Shown here: positions 32,544-41,895 of the stretch, piece after piece
Layout of the letters: each line of letters opens with the position of its first letter
Numbering within the stretch: the stretch's first letter is position 1
Assembly: GCF_016907835.1 (NCBI RefSeq)
Contig: NZ_JAFBCT010000001.1
Location: 2,790,001 to 2,854,000, forward strand
From: Agromyces cerinus
GTDB lineage: Bacteria > Actinomycetota > Actinomycetes > Actinomycetales > Microbacteriaceae
Length of the DNA stretch: 64,000 nt
Reading direction: 5' to 3'
Notes under the pieces: generated by a model
What the model saw: the letters and a program-made list of their open reading frames with translations, nothing else
What the model was told of the DNA's origin: nothing
Database searches by the model: none
Position numbers and translations under genes: made by a program

Positions 32544-35524
32544 GCCAGCGCGATGCAGATCGCGCCCACCACGACGAGCACGCCACCCGCGATCGCGACC
32601 CACCATGCCGTGTCGGCCGGGATGTCGAGGTAGACGCTGATGCCGAGGATGCGCGAGAGGCCCCAGGGCAACAGGGCCATCTCGTCGTTCCACCTGGTGA
32701 GCGCCGCCTCGAGGCCGATCAGGCCGATCAGCGAGCCGAACACCGCGAGCACGACGCCGACGCCCGCGCCGACCGCGCCGGTCGCCCAGAGCGTTCCTCG
32801 CTCGACGGCGATCGCCCACGCGGCGGCGACCACGACCCATCCGAATGCGGCGAACGCCAAGGCGATGTACACCGAGCGTCCGACGGGATTGGTCCAGAAC
32901 TCGAACCAGTACCCGCCCGGCCCGGTCGGAGCGAGCACGGCCAGGAGCAGCGCCACGCGGAGCAGCGCGGCCCCTCCGACGGCGGCGACGACCGGCCACG
33001 CGGAGCGGCGAGCGAGCGCGAGCCACAGCACGCCGACGAACACCGCCCAGCCGCCGAGGGTCACGAGCAGGTGCGACGGTGCCAGGAACCAGGTCTGGAT
33101 GCCGCGGCTCGCCACGAGGAAGGCGGCGGGCACGGCGGCGAGCAGCACCCGGTCGAGCCGGCCGAGCCCGTCGACGACCTCCCGGGCGCGCCACGGCCGG
33201 GTGCCGGCGATCCACAGCGCGCGCGCGGCCCGAGCCCCGGGCCACCCGCCGCTCCTCCGGCCGCCGACGATGCCGTAGGCCAGCCAGACGGCGAGCAGCA
33301 CGAGGGCGATCCTGGCCGCCCACGCCATGGGCAGGTCGCGCACCGCGCGCTCGACGCCGAGCTCGGCCGCCGTGAGGTTGTACGCGGGCAGGTACGGGTC
33401 GCCGGCGTAGGCGGCCTCGTGAGCGGCGGCGGATGCCTCGAACGCCCGCCGCGCGGCATCCCACCGATCGAATGCGACCGGGTCGCCGGTGTCGTGCCAC
33501 TCGGCCTGCCGGAGGAACATCTCGCGGTAGTCGCCGAGCATGGCGTAGGTGTTGGCCTGATAGTCGAGGGTGTCGAGGAACGCCGTACGCAGTGCGGGGT
33601 CGCGCCAGCTCGCGGCATCCGTCGCCTCGATCGCCGACTGCATGCGCTCGACCGCGGCGATCGCGCGGTCGCCGCCCGCGATCGCCTCATCGAGCTCGTC
33701 GCGGCTGATCTCGTAGATCACGTCGAGCACGGCGCTGTCGCCGGTGAGGATGTCCCACTCGAAGATCCACATCATGGGCGGCGGCTCGAGGCCGATCGCG
33801 AAGACCCTGCGGTCGGCGAACGGGCCGATGTAGAGCCCGTCGGTGATGGCCTCGCGCGACTGGGACATCGCCTCGCCGATCGCCGCGACGGTCGCCGGGT
33901 CGCCCGAGAACCAGCGCCGTGCCCAGTCGGCGGTGATCGCGGCGGGGTCGGCATCGGGGTCGCGCGCGAGACGGACCGTGAGCTCGGTGTTCAGCTCGTA
34001 GAGCTGCCAGAACCCGGCCTTCAGCTCGAGCGAGAGCGGGCCGGCGCGCCAGGGTCCGCCGTCCTGCGTCCACGTCCAGATTCCCTCGACGTGCGGGTTC
34101 GCGGCGATGAACCGTTGCAGCGCCTCCTGGGAGAGCACCCCGAGGTCGTTCGGGAACGCGCCGAAGTTCTCGAACTCGCGCCGGCTCTGGAACTCGACGA
34201 TGCGGCGCTGCTCGCCGATCTCGAGGGTGTGGTTCAGCGGCAGGTGGCTGTAGAAGTCGCCGAGCGTGTACTTCGTCGAGACGATGAGCGCATCGGAGTC
34301 GATGCCGCCGAGCACCGCCTCGTAGGAGGCGTCGTTCGTGTGCATGTCGCCGACGGCGCCGACGCCGACGCTCCACGAACGGAAGATCACCTCGCGGTCG
34401 ACGCGCTCGGCCTGTTCGGTGAAGGCCGTGAGCATGGCGCGCACCGAGTCGACCGTCGTGACCGCGAGCTTCGAGTAGTAGTCCCAACCCGGCAGGTCGT
34501 AGACCCGGCCCGCCTCGCCGATGCGGATGAGCACGCCGTCGAGGTAGGGCATCTCGGCGTAGAGCTCGTCGAGGCCCGCCGAGTAGACGTCCCAGAACTC
34601 GGGGTCCTCGGTCGCGAGGCTGCCGAAGCGGTCGACGAGGTACTCCTCGAGCGGCGTCGTGAGGGTGAGCATGTCGGTGCGGAAGTACACGTCGAGCCCG
34701 GCGTCGTGGGCGTACTCCCACATCGGTCCGAACGCCTCGCGCATGGCGTGCGCGCGGGCGACGTGCGTGTCGTCGGCGTCGTAGACCTCGGTGCCGTCGC
34801 CGACGCCCGAGAAGGTGAGGTACTCGACGAACCCGGGGATCGCGATCGCGTTGTACCCCTCGGCGAGCGCGTGCCGCACGTACGCCTCGAAGTCCGCCCG
34901 GGCGACCTCGAGCGCGGTCTCGTCGATGTAGGGCGCCTCGGCGAGGATGACGTCGGCGAAGGCCTTCGAGTTGTGCGAGTAGTCGTCGCCGGCCACCCAC
35001 TCCGACTCGTCGACGGTCACGCCGACGGCACCGAGGTCGACCATGCGGAACCCGAGTCGCGACTCGACCGTCTCGCCGAGGCGTTCGGCCACGCTCCGGC
35101 GGTCGCGCACCGCGGCGGCGAGGTCGTAGACGCCGAGCACGGCGCCGGCCTCGGATGCCGCGACCACGCGCAGCGCGTCGGGAGTGCCCTCGAGGCGGTA
35201 GGACTCGTCGTCGTCGCTGCCCTCGCCGACGACGACCTCGAGGGCGGCGGAACCGTCGGTGGTCTCCGCCTCGGCGACCGCGGCGCGCAGCTCGTCGACC
35301 GCGAGATCCATGCGGAGCGAGGGCGGCGCGGTGATCGCCGTGAACTCAGGCGGAGCGATCGACGGGATCTCGGGCGCGGCCGCCAGCACCTCGGCAGGGA
35401 TGTCGGACGGTTCGCTGCGGATGCCGAGCTCGTCGGCGAGCACGACGGCGATGCCGGCGCCGAGCGCCACGAGCACCGTGAGCGCGACTCCGGCGAGGAG
35501 ACCCCGTCGGGTTCGCGCCATCAC
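32471..35524 (-). CDS. Membrane-tethered GH67-like glycoside hydrolase fused to polytopic domain
   Basis: A 1017-residue protein. A signal anchor near the start (LLAGVALTVLVALGAGIAVV) leads to a large extracytoplasmic part of ~690 residues. Its N-terminal portion has the alpha/beta pattern seen before hexosaminidase and alpha-glucuronidase barrels (RVVAASEAGAVLGVYDLAAAV). The barrel portion holds SRLGFRMVDLG, YNAIAIPGFVEYL, YLDGVLIRIGEAG, VSTKYTLGDFYSHLPLN, IVEFQSRREFENFGAFPND and WRAGPLSLELKAGFWQLYEL, which resemble GH67 alpha-glucuronidases. The last ~300 residues form about seven membrane helices. Catalytic residues cannot be assigned with certainty. GTG 35524 is chosen because TACGCT lies six bases upstream; ATG 35521 is the next codon. 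Confidence 0.65.
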   Translation of the reverse strand: MMARTRRGLLAGVALTVLVALGAGIAVVLADELGIRSEPSDIPAEVLAAAPEIPSIAPPEFTAITAPPSLRMDLAVDELRAAVAEAETTDGSAALEVVVGEGSDDDESYRLEGTPDALRVVAASEAGAVLGVYDLAAAVRDRRSVAERLGETVESRLGFRMVDLGAVGVTVDESEWVAGDDYSHNSKAFADVILAEAPYIDETALEVARADFEAYVRHALAEGYNAIAIPGFVEYLTFSGVGDGTEVYDADDTHVARAHAMREAFGPMWEYAHDAGLDVYFRTDMLTLTTPLEEYLVDRFGSLATEDPEFWDVYSAGLDELYAEMPYLDGVLIRIGEAGRVYDLPGWDYYSKLAVTTVDSVRAMLTAFTEQAERVDREVIFRSWSVGVGAVGDMHTNDASYEAVLGGIDSDALIVSTKYTLGDFYSHLPLNHTLEIGEQRRIVEFQSRREFENFGAFPNDLGVLSQEALQRFIAANPHVEGIWTWTQDGGPWRAGPLSLELKAGFWQLYELNTELTVRLARDPDADPAAITADWARRWFSGDPATVAAIGEAMSQSREAITDGLYIGPFADRRVFAIGLEPPPMMWIFEWDILTGDSAVLDVIYEISRDELDEAIAGGDRAIAAVERMQSAIEATDAASWRDPALRTAFLDTLDYQANTYAMLGDYREMFLRQAEWHDTGDPVAFDRWDAARRAFEASAAAHEAAYAGDPYLPAYNLTAAELGVERAVRDLPMAWAARIALVLLAVWLAYGIVGGRRSGGWPGARAARALWIAGTRPWRAREVVDGLGRLDRVLLAAVPAAFLVASRGIQTWFLAPSHLLVTLGGWAVFVGVLWLALARRSAWPVVAAVGGAALLRVALLLAVLAPTGPGGYWFEFWTNPVGRSVYIALAFAAFGWVVVAAAWAIAVERGTLWATGAVGAGVGVVLAVFGSLIGLIGLEAALTRWNDEMALLPWGLSRILGISVYLDIPADTAWWVAIAGGVLVVVGAICIALAQRFWPMSHSLSGRPSSASDTASA

Positions 35525-35530
35525 GTGGGC

Positions 35531-35536
35531 AGCGTA
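35531..35536 (-). promoter_or_regulatory. Leaderless -10 box TACGCT for the GH67-like gene
   Basis: Minus-strand TACGCT, six bases, GTG 35524. With ATG 35521 the gap would be nine, which favours the GTG. Confidence 0.5.
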
Positions 35537-35703
35537 GCAAGAGTGGGACGCACGTCCCAGAGAAATCTTCACCTCGATGCGTCACGGCGCCGCGCCCGCC
35601 ATTCGTTGCCCTGCTCTGTCGTCACGCGCTAACGTGACGCCAGCACCATCTGCGCCGTCGCAGATCGCGTCGACGCCGCTTCGATGCGCAAGGGAGAAGC
35701 ACC

Positions 35704-36108
35704 ATGAGTGAGACGCAAGTCACCGGCTGGGTCGGCTGGGGAGCCTTCGCAGCGATCATGCTCATCATCGCCGGCGGTTTCGACGTGCTGTACGGGTTCA
35801 TCGCGCTCGCCATGCCGGACAGCGCGTACCTCACGACCGGCGGAGGCGCACTGTTCCTCTTCGACGTGCAGGGCTGGGGCTGGTGGCACGTGATCAGCGG
35901 CGCATTGCTCGTACTGATCGGCGCTGCCCTCTTCTCGGGCGCGACGTGGGCTCGCGTGGTGGCCGTGATCCTCGTGATCCTCAACGCCGTCGGCCAGCTC
36001 TTCCTGCTGCCCGTGCAGCCCTGGTGGTCGCTCATCGTGCTCACGCTCGACATCCTCGTGATCTACGCACTCACCGTGCACGGCCGGGAGCTCCAGGCCC
36101 GCCGCTGA
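35704..36108 (+). CDS. DUF7144-type four-helix membrane protein
   Basis: 134 residues with four helices. Family-like motifs are FDVLYGFIALAM, LFLFDVQGWGWWHVISGALLVLIGAALFSGATWARVVAV and a final LDILVIYALTVHG. The function is unknown. GGGAGAAG lies before ATG 35704. It stands as a single gene between the GH67-like gene and the aminotransferase. Confidence 0.78.
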   Translation: MSETQVTGWVGWGAFAAIMLIIAGGFDVLYGFIALAMPDSAYLTTGGGALFLFDVQGWGWWHVISGALLVLIGAALFSGATWARVVAVILVILNAVGQLFLLPVQPWWSLIVLTLDILVIYALTVHGRELQARR

Positions 36109-36182
36109 CACGAACGGGGCGACGGAGACCGCGACTTCGGTTCGTGGCATCCGTCGCCCTGTCATGCGCGGCCCGCGCGCCG

Positions 36183-36188
36183 TAGGCT
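36183..36188 (+). promoter_or_regulatory. Leaderless -10 box TAGGCT for the aminotransferase
   Basis: TAGGCT, six bases, GTG 36195. Confidence 0.6.
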
Positions 36189-36194
36189 TGTCCC

Positions 36195-37412
36195 GTGACC
36201 GAACACCCTCGCCTCTCCGCCCGCATCGCCGCCATCGCCGAGTCCGCGACCCTCAAGGTCGACGCGAAGGCGAAGGCCCTCCAGGCCGAGGGGCGCCCGG
36301 TCATCTCCTACGCAGCGGGTGAGCCCGACTTCGCGACACCGGAGTACATCGTCGAGGCGGCGCTCGCGGCGACGCACGACCCGAAGAACTACCGGTACAC
36401 CCCGGCGGCGGGCCTTCCCGAGCTGCGCGAGGCCGTCGCGGCGAAGACACTGCGCGACTCGGGCCTCGAGGTCTCCCCCGGCCAGGTCGTCGTCACCAAC
36501 GGCGGCAAGCAGGCCGTCTACCAGGCGTTCCAGACGCTGCTCGACCCGGGCGACGAGGTGCTCGTGCCGACGCCGTACTGGACCACGTACCCCGAGGCGA
36601 TCAAGCTCGCCGGCGGCCGTCAGGTCGACGTCTTCGCGGGCTCCGACCAGGGCTACCTCGTGACGGTCGCCCAGCTCGAGGCCGCCCGCACCGACCGCAC
36701 GAAGGTGCTGCTGTTCGTCTCGCCGTCGAACCCGACCGGCGCCGTCTACTCCCCCGAGCAGACCCGCGAGATCGGCGAGTGGGCGCTCGAGCACGGCATC
36801 TGGGTCGTCGCCGACGAGATCTACCAGAACCTCACCTACGCCGAGGAGCCCGACGGCGTGCCGCCGCGTGCCGTCTCGATCGTCGAGGCGGTGCCCGGGC
36901 TCGCGAACCAGGTGATCCTCGTCAACGGCGTCGCGAAGACCTACGCGATGACCGGCTGGCGCCTCGGCTGGATGGTCGGCCCTGCCGACGTCATCAAGGG
37001 CGCCGCGAACCTGCAGTCGCACCTCTCGTCGAACGTGTCGAACATCTCGCAGCGCGCTGCGATCGCCGCGCTCAACGGCCCGCAGGACGCGGTCGAGGAG
37101 ATGCGGCGGGCCTTCGACCGCCGTCGCCGCACGATCGTCGCCGAGCTCTCGAAGATCGACGGCATGACCGTGCCGGTGCCGCAGGGCGCCTTCTACGTCT
37201 ACCCCGACGTCACTGGCCTGCTCGGCCGCGAGTGGGGCGGCGTCACGCCGACGACCTCGCTCGAGCTCGCCGACCTGATCCTCGACCAGGCCGAGGTCGC
37301 CGCGGTCCCCGGCGAGGCCTTCGGCCCCTCGGGGTACCTGCGCCTCAGCTACGCACTCGGCGACGCCCCGTTGCTCGAGGGCGTGCAGCGCCTGCAGCGC
37401 CTCTTCGCCTGA
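36195..37412 (+). CDS. aspC: Class I/II PLP-dependent aminotransferase, aspartate type
   Basis: A 405-residue fold type I aminotransferase of the thermophilic-type (Ib) aspartate aminotransferase group: [39 protein letters not shown], the cofactor Asp/Tyr in [13 protein letters not shown], the Schiff-base Lys in [19 protein letters not shown] and the carboxylate-binding Arg in SGYLRLSYA. It makes aspartate or related amino acids from oxo acids. Found near tRNA-Trp/secE in related genomes. GTG 36195 is set by the leaderless box. Confidence 0.9.
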   Translation: MTEHPRLSARIAAIAESATLKVDAKAKALQAEGRPVISYAAGEPDFATPEYIVEAALAATHDPKNYRYTPAAGLPELREAVAAKTLRDSGLEVSPGQVVVTNGGKQAVYQAFQTLLDPGDEVLVPTPYWTTYPEAIKLAGGRQVDVFAGSDQGYLVTVAQLEAARTDRTKVLLFVSPSNPTGAVYSPEQTREIGEWALEHGIWVVADEIYQNLTYAEEPDGVPPRAVSIVEAVPGLANQVILVNGVAKTYAMTGWRLGWMVGPADVIKGAANLQSHLSSNVSNISQRAAIAALNGPQDAVEEMRRAFDRRRRTIVAELSKIDGMTVPVPQGAFYVYPDVTGLLGREWGGVTPTTSLELADLILDQAEVAAVPGEAFGPSGYLRLSYALGDAPLLEGVQRLQRLFA

Positions 37413-37427
37413 GCGAGCCTCGGATGT

Positions 37428-37511
37428 GTGGCGGGCGACGATCTCGAGGCGGCGACGGCTGCCGGGTTCCACACGATCGACGAACTGCGGGTCTGGACTT
37501 CCGCGGAGTAA
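37428..37511 (+). pseudogene. Possible remnant of a HAD-like reading frame
   Basis: The 147-base gap before dodecin holds a short G/C-third-position frame reading AGDDLEAATAAGFHTIDEL, which resembles the end of a HAD-family phosphatase (GDD followed by an AAG-F motif). It has no ribosome site and is too short to function, so it is either a remnant or coincidence. Confidence 0.2.
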
Positions 37512-37559
37512 CGTCGGCATCAGGGGGTACAACGGCGTCCCCCGCCAGAGGAGCGCACC

Positions 37560-37775
37560 ATGACCAACCACACCTACCGCGTCACTGAGATCGTCGGCAC
37601 GTCACCCGACGGCATCGACGCCGCGATCAAGAACGGCATCGCCCGCGCATCGGCGACGATACGCAACATGGACTGGTTCGAGGTGGTCTCGGTGCGCGGA
37701 GAGATCGAAGACGGCGCCGTCGCCCACTTCCAAGTCACGATCAAGGTCGGATTCAAGATCGAAGACCCCACATAG
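37560..37775 (+). CDS. Dodecin family flavin-binding protein
   Basis: 71 residues, the usual length. Dodecins form hollow dodecamers that store riboflavin, FMN or related flavins. The diagnostic parts are TYRVTEIVGTSPDGIDAAIKNGI, the flavin-stacking Trp in RNMDWFEVVSVRGEIEDG and HFQVTIKVGFKIE. GGAGCG lies before ATG 37560. Confidence 0.93.
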   Translation: MTNHTYRVTEIVGTSPDGIDAAIKNGIARASATIRNMDWFEVVSVRGEIEDGAVAHFQVTIKVGFKIEDPT

Positions 37776-37784
37776 CACCGGCTC

Positions 37785-38690
37785 TCAGGTGCGCAGCTCG
37801 CGCCGCGCCTCGGCGATGACCGCCTCGGCGATCGCGTCGAGCAGCGGGGAGCGCAGGTTCCACTGCTGCCAGAAGAGCGGCACGTCGACGGGTGATCCAC
37901 CGAGCCGCACGAGTCCACCGTGCTCGAGTTCGACCGACGACTGGAACGCGGGCAGCAGGCCCCAGCCGAGGCCGAGCTTGATCGCCGTCGCGAAGTCATT
38001 CGACGCCGGCACGTAGTGCCGCGGCGGGCGATGCGGGTCGACGCCGCGGCCGGTGAGGTACTCGCGCTGCAGGTCGTCGCGGCGATCGAAGTCGACGACG
38101 GGTGCGGCGGCGAGCGCGACGACGACGGAACCGTCGGATTCGCCCGGCCCGAGCGACCAGCGCTCGGCGAAGGCGGGCGTCGCCACCGCCTCGTAGCGCA
38201 TGACGCCGAGGGGGCGCACGAGGCATCCGGCCACCGGCGCGGCCTGCGAGGTGACCGCACCCAGCACCGTGCCCGACTCGAGCAGCCCCGCGGTGAAGTC
38301 CTGGTCATCGCGGTGCAGGTCGAAGACGACCGGGTGGCGCTCCCCCACGCGGGCGAGCGCCGGCAGGAACCAGGTCGCGAGCGAGTCGGCATTGACGGCG
38401 AGGGCGAGCGAGATCGGCCGAGCGGATGCCTCGTCGAGCCCGAACTCCGCGAGGGCGTCGTGTTCGAGCAGCGCGACCTGGCGTGCGAGTCGCACGATCG
38501 GCGCCCCGGCCTCGGTGGCCCTGACCGGCTTCGAGCGCACGACGAGCACCCGCCCGAGCTGCTGCTCGAGCGCCTTCACGCGCTGGGAGACCGCCGAGGG
38601 CGTGATGCGCAGTCGCCTGGCCGCCGCGTCGAAGGTGCCCTCGTCGATGACGACGGCGAGCGTGCGAGCGAGGTCGAGCGGAATCTCCAT
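37785..38690 (-). CDS. argP: LysR family regulator ArgP/LysG
   Basis: A 301-residue LysR-type regulator. The HTH is at residues ~5-60 (LARTLAVVIDEGTFDAAARRLRITPSAVSQRVKALEQQLGRVLVVR), with an effector domain that includes LALAVNADSLATWFLPAL, a mark of the ArgP group. It is divergent from the LysE exporter gene, a textbook pair in which lysine- or arginine-bound regulator turns on export. The 71-base shared region contains the operator. Confidence 0.9.
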   Translation of the reverse strand: MEIPLDLARTLAVVIDEGTFDAAARRLRITPSAVSQRVKALEQQLGRVLVVRSKPVRATEAGAPIVRLARQVALLEHDALAEFGLDEASARPISLALAVNADSLATWFLPALARVGERHPVVFDLHRDDQDFTAGLLESGTVLGAVTSQAAPVAGCLVRPLGVMRYEAVATPAFAERWSLGPGESDGSVVVALAAAPVVDFDRRDDLQREYLTGRGVDPHRPPRHYVPASNDFATAIKLGLGWGLLPAFQSSVELEHGGLVRLGGSPVDVPLFWQQWNLRSPLLDAIAEAVIAEARRELRT

Positions 38691-38749
38691 CTGAAGTCAT
38701 GCTAATGCCGATGAAGAATCTTGAGCTGGAGTAAAGCTCGTTCGCCGCC

Positions 38750-38755
38750 TACGGT
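38750..38755 (+). promoter_or_regulatory. Leaderless -10 box TACGGT for lysE
   Basis: TACGGT, six bases, GTG 38762. The ArgP-controlled region lies immediately upstream. Confidence 0.5.
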
Positions 38756-38761
38756 CGTTCC

Positions 38762-39490
38762 GTGCCCCTCTCCTCCGTGCTCGCCGGCTTCGGCCTCGGC
38801 CTCTCGCTCATCGTCGCGATCGGCGCGCAGAACGTCTTCGTGCTTCGGCAGGGCATCCGGCGCGAGCACGTCTTCGCGGTGGCCGCGATCTGCGCGCTGA
38901 GCGATCTCGCGCTCATCATGGTCGGCGTCTCGGGCATCGGCGTCGTGCTCACTGCCGTGCCGTGGCTCGTCGACGTCATCCGCTGGGCGGGCGCGGCGTT
39001 CCTCGTCGCCTACGGGCTGCTCGCCGCGCGTCGCGCGATCCGGCCGAGCGGCGAGACGCTCGAGGCCGCGTCGGCCGAGCGCGAGGTCGAGTCGGCCGAG
39101 GCGGATGCCGCGGGGCTCGTGGACGCCGGGGCCGGGACACCCGCGGCACCCGCGGACCCCGCGGCATCCGGCACGACGACGACGCTCGCCCGACGGAGCA
39201 CCGGCCTCGCCGCAGCCGTGCTGACCTGCCTCGCGCTCACCTGGCTGAACCCGCACGTGTACCTCGACACGGTGTTCCTGCTCGGCTCGGTCGCGAACAC
39301 CCACGGCGACGGCCGCTGGGCGTTCGCGGCGGGTGCCGGCATCGCGAGCCTCGTCTGGTTCTTCGGCCTCGCCTACGGGGCTCGGCTCCTCGGCGGCGTG
39401 CTCTCGAGCCCCCGCGCATGGCGCGTGCTCGACGCCGTGATCGCCGTCGTGATGGTCGGGCTCGGCGTCATGCTCGTGCTGCCGCACTGA
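38762..39490 (+). CDS. lysE: LysE/ArgO family basic amino acid exporter
   Basis: A 242-residue inner-membrane exporter with about six helices: GFGLGLSLIVAIGAQNVFVLRQGIRREHVFAVAAICALSD near the start and LTCLALTWLNPHVYLDTVFLLGSVA in the second half, both diagnostic. The central loop (about residues 95-145) is long and Ala/Glu-rich. It exports lysine and/or arginine when intracellular levels rise. Confidence 0.92.
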   Translation: MPLSSVLAGFGLGLSLIVAIGAQNVFVLRQGIRREHVFAVAAICALSDLALIMVGVSGIGVVLTAVPWLVDVIRWAGAAFLVAYGLLAARRAIRPSGETLEAASAEREVESAEADAAGLVDAGAGTPAAPADPAASGTTTTLARRSTGLAAAVLTCLALTWLNPHVYLDTVFLLGSVANTHGDGRWAFAAGAGIASLVWFFGLAYGARLLGGVLSSPRAWRVLDAVIAVVMVGLGVMLVLPH

Positions 39491-39592
39491 GCGGCTTCCG
39501 CACCGGATCCCTCCGATCACCGCTCGGGTGTCGAGAACGACTATCGCCGTTCGTCGTACTTGCGTAGCGTGACCGAGAGAGAGGATTCCACC

Positions 39593-40462
39593 ATGGAATA
39601 CGCACTGTTCTACGCCGAGGGCGACGACCCCGTCGCCTACGTTCCGGCTGCCGACGACATCGGCGACTGGGTCGACGACCTCGAGGCCAGGGGCGCGTCC
39701 GAGTACGGCGAGCGACTGCGGCCCGACCGGGATGCCACGACCGTGCGGGTCCGCGAGGGGCAGCTGCTCGTCACCGACGGCCCGTTCACCGAGTCGAAGG
39801 AATCGATCGGCGGCTTCGACATCATCGACGTCGCCGACCTCGACGAGGCGATCGAGATCGCGTCGCGGCATCCTGCCGCCGCCTTCGGGCGTGTCGAGGT
39901 GCGCCCGTTCATGCAGTGGCCGGGTGCCGACTCCGCGGCGCGCGTCGTTCCGGCCGGTTTCCGTGAGCGAGTGGCGAACGGCCGCCGGTACCTCATGCTC
40001 GTGGTCGCCGAGCAGCGGGCCGAGCGCGCGGTCATCGGCGACATCGGCGACGGCGAGGCGGCTCCGAGCGAAGACGGGGCGAACGACGATCCCGACGCCT
40101 GGGTCGACGAGATGGATGCCCGCGGAACCCGCCTCTTCGGCGAGGTGCTGCACGGTCCCGACGATGCGACGTTCGTGCGTCGCCGTGCCGGCGAGGTGCT
40201 CGTCAGCGACGGCCCGTTCTCCGAGTCGAAGGAGTGGGTCGCGGGCTTCGACGTGCTCGAGGTGCGCGACCTCTCCGAGGCGATCGAGGTGGCGTCGAAG
40301 CATCCGATGGCCAGGGGCGGCACGCTCGAGCTGCGCCCGCTCTGGCCGTTCGACGTGCACGACGACCACGTCGCCCGCCACGAACGGGAGGCTGCCGAGC
40401 ACGGCATCCGGGTCGAACCGTCTGCCGCCGAAGCGCTCGACGCGGTGCGGGCGGGCCGCTGA
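39593..40462 (+). CDS. Tandem YciI-like (DGPF domain) protein
   Basis: A 289-residue protein made of two YciI/DGPF domains. The first has [37 protein letters not shown] and the second [37 protein letters not shown]. Each is followed by the family end motif VEVRPFMQW or [18 protein letters not shown] precedes ATG 39593. DGPF proteins sit next to ECF42 sigma-factor genes, as here (the sigma gene starts 11 bases after the stop). Confidence 0.85.
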   Translation: MEYALFYAEGDDPVAYVPAADDIGDWVDDLEARGASEYGERLRPDRDATTVRVREGQLLVTDGPFTESKESIGGFDIIDVADLDEAIEIASRHPAAAFGRVEVRPFMQWPGADSAARVVPAGFRERVANGRRYLMLVVAEQRAERAVIGDIGDGEAAPSEDGANDDPDAWVDEMDARGTRLFGEVLHGPDDATFVRRRAGEVLVSDGPFSESKEWVAGFDVLEVRDLSEAIEVASKHPMARGGTLELRPLWPFDVHDDHVARHEREAAEHGIRVEPSAAEALDAVRAGR

Positions 40463-40473
40463 GCCCCGAAGGC

Positions 40474-41811
40474 ATGGCGGCCGCGGGGCCGGCGCCCGGG
40501 GAGGGAGCCGACGGGCTCGCGCCCGAGGTCGCGTCGGCCCTCCGGTCCGCGTTCGACGCGGACTGGGCGAGGGTCGTCGCGACGCTCATCCGCACGACGG
40601 GCGACTGGGATGTCGCCGAAGACGCGGCATCGGAGGCGTTCGAACGCGCGGCGGCCACGTGGCCCCGCGACGGCGTGCCGTCGAATCCGGGCGCGTGGCT
40701 CACGACCGCCGCCCGCAATCTCGCACTCGACCGGCTCCGGCGTCGCGGCGTCGAGTCGGGCAAGGTCAGGGAGTGGATCTCGATGGAGGCATTCGCGGGA
40801 CGCACCGGCGGGCCGCCGGACCCGGCCGACGTCGCGGTCGCCCATGACGAACCCGAGTGGGATGATCGCCTGCGCCTCATCTTCACGTGCGCGCACCCGG
40901 CGCTGCCGATCGAGTCCCGAGTCGCGCTCACCCTGCGCACGGTGGGCGGTCTCGAGACAGGCGAGATCGCACGCGCGTTCTTCGTGCCGGAGTCGACGAT
41001 GGCGCAACGCCTCGTGCGTGCGAAGCGGAAGATCCGGCACGCCGGCATCCCCTATCGCGTACCGCCGCCCGAAGCCCTGCCCGCTCGGCTCGACGGGGTG
41101 CTCGCGGTGCTCTACCTCGTCGCCAACGAGGGCTACGTCGCGTCGTCGGGCGACCGCCTGCAACGCGTCGATCTTTCCGTCGAGGCGATCCGGCTCACGC
41201 GACTCGTCGTCGACCTGCTCCCCGATGCCTCGGAACCGCGCGCACTGCTGGCGATCATGCTGCTGCAGCACGCGCGGGCGGCGACGCGCGTCGATGCCGA
41301 CGGGGAGCTCGTGCCCCTCGAGGAGCAGGATCGCGAACGATGGAACCGAGCGCTCATCACCGAAGGACTCGCCCTGCTCGGCCCGATCCAGCCGGGCGAG
41401 CGCGGCCCGTACCGGCTTCAGGCGGAGATACAGGCCGTGCACGTTCGCGCACGCACAGCCGAGGAGACGGACTGGGCAGCGATCGTGCGCCGCTACGACG
41501 AGTTCGCGATGCTCACGAACGGCGCATCCCCGTTCGTCGAACTCGCCCGCGCGATCGCGATCGGCATGGCGGACGGCGCCGATGCCGGTCTCGCGGCGCT
41601 CGCGGCACTCGAATCGTCGGGACGCCTCGCCGGATATCACCTGCTGCCAGCGGCGCAGGCGGACTTCCTGCGCCGCTCCGGGAGGGCCGAGTCGGCAGCT
41701 GCTCGATACCGCGAGGCGATCCCGCTCGCGCCGACGGCGCCCGAGCGACGTTTCCTCGAACGCCGCCTCGCCGGGCTGGCGGACTCGGCAGAACCGCGCC
41801 ACGATCGCTGA
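40474..41811 (+). CDS. ECF42-type RNA polymerase sigma factor
   Basis: A 445-residue ECF sigma factor with the long C-terminal extension of the ECF42 group. Region 2 is [26 protein letters not shown] (about residues 35-90) with [17 protein letters not shown]. Region 4 is [38 protein letters not shown] (about 155-190). The remaining ~250 residues are helical, TPR-like and include [15 protein letters not shown]. The group is linked to DGPF genes and has no classical anti-sigma factor. The ATG 40474 start lacks a strong binding site, so an earlier start cannot be excluded. Confidence 0.85.
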   Translation: MAAAGPAPGEGADGLAPEVASALRSAFDADWARVVATLIRTTGDWDVAEDAASEAFERAAATWPRDGVPSNPGAWLTTAARNLALDRLRRRGVESGKVREWISMEAFAGRTGGPPDPADVAVAHDEPEWDDRLRLIFTCAHPALPIESRVALTLRTVGGLETGEIARAFFVPESTMAQRLVRAKRKIRHAGIPYRVPPPEALPARLDGVLAVLYLVANEGYVASSGDRLQRVDLSVEAIRLTRLVVDLLPDASEPRALLAIMLLQHARAATRVDADGELVPLEEQDRERWNRALITEGLALLGPIQPGERGPYRLQAEIQAVHVRARTAEETDWAAIVRRYDEFAMLTNGASPFVELARAIAIGMADGADAGLAALAALESSGRLAGYHLLPAAQADFLRRSGRAESAAARYREAIPLAPTAPERRFLERRLAGLADSAEPRHDR

Positions 41812-41895
41812 TCACCACCATCCACCGATCGGTGGACACCGGAATCGAACGCCCGGGGGCTGTCGGTCGCCGCGCAGCCGCGAGAGGCTTCCGGT

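Noticed and set aside
32519..35632. A 1037-residue open frame on the plus strand opposite the GH67-like gene
   Set aside because: It is rich in Arg, Asp, Glu and Val, as expected from an antisense shadow of GC-rich coding sequence, and has no domain; the minus-strand protein has signal peptide, motifs and membrane helices.
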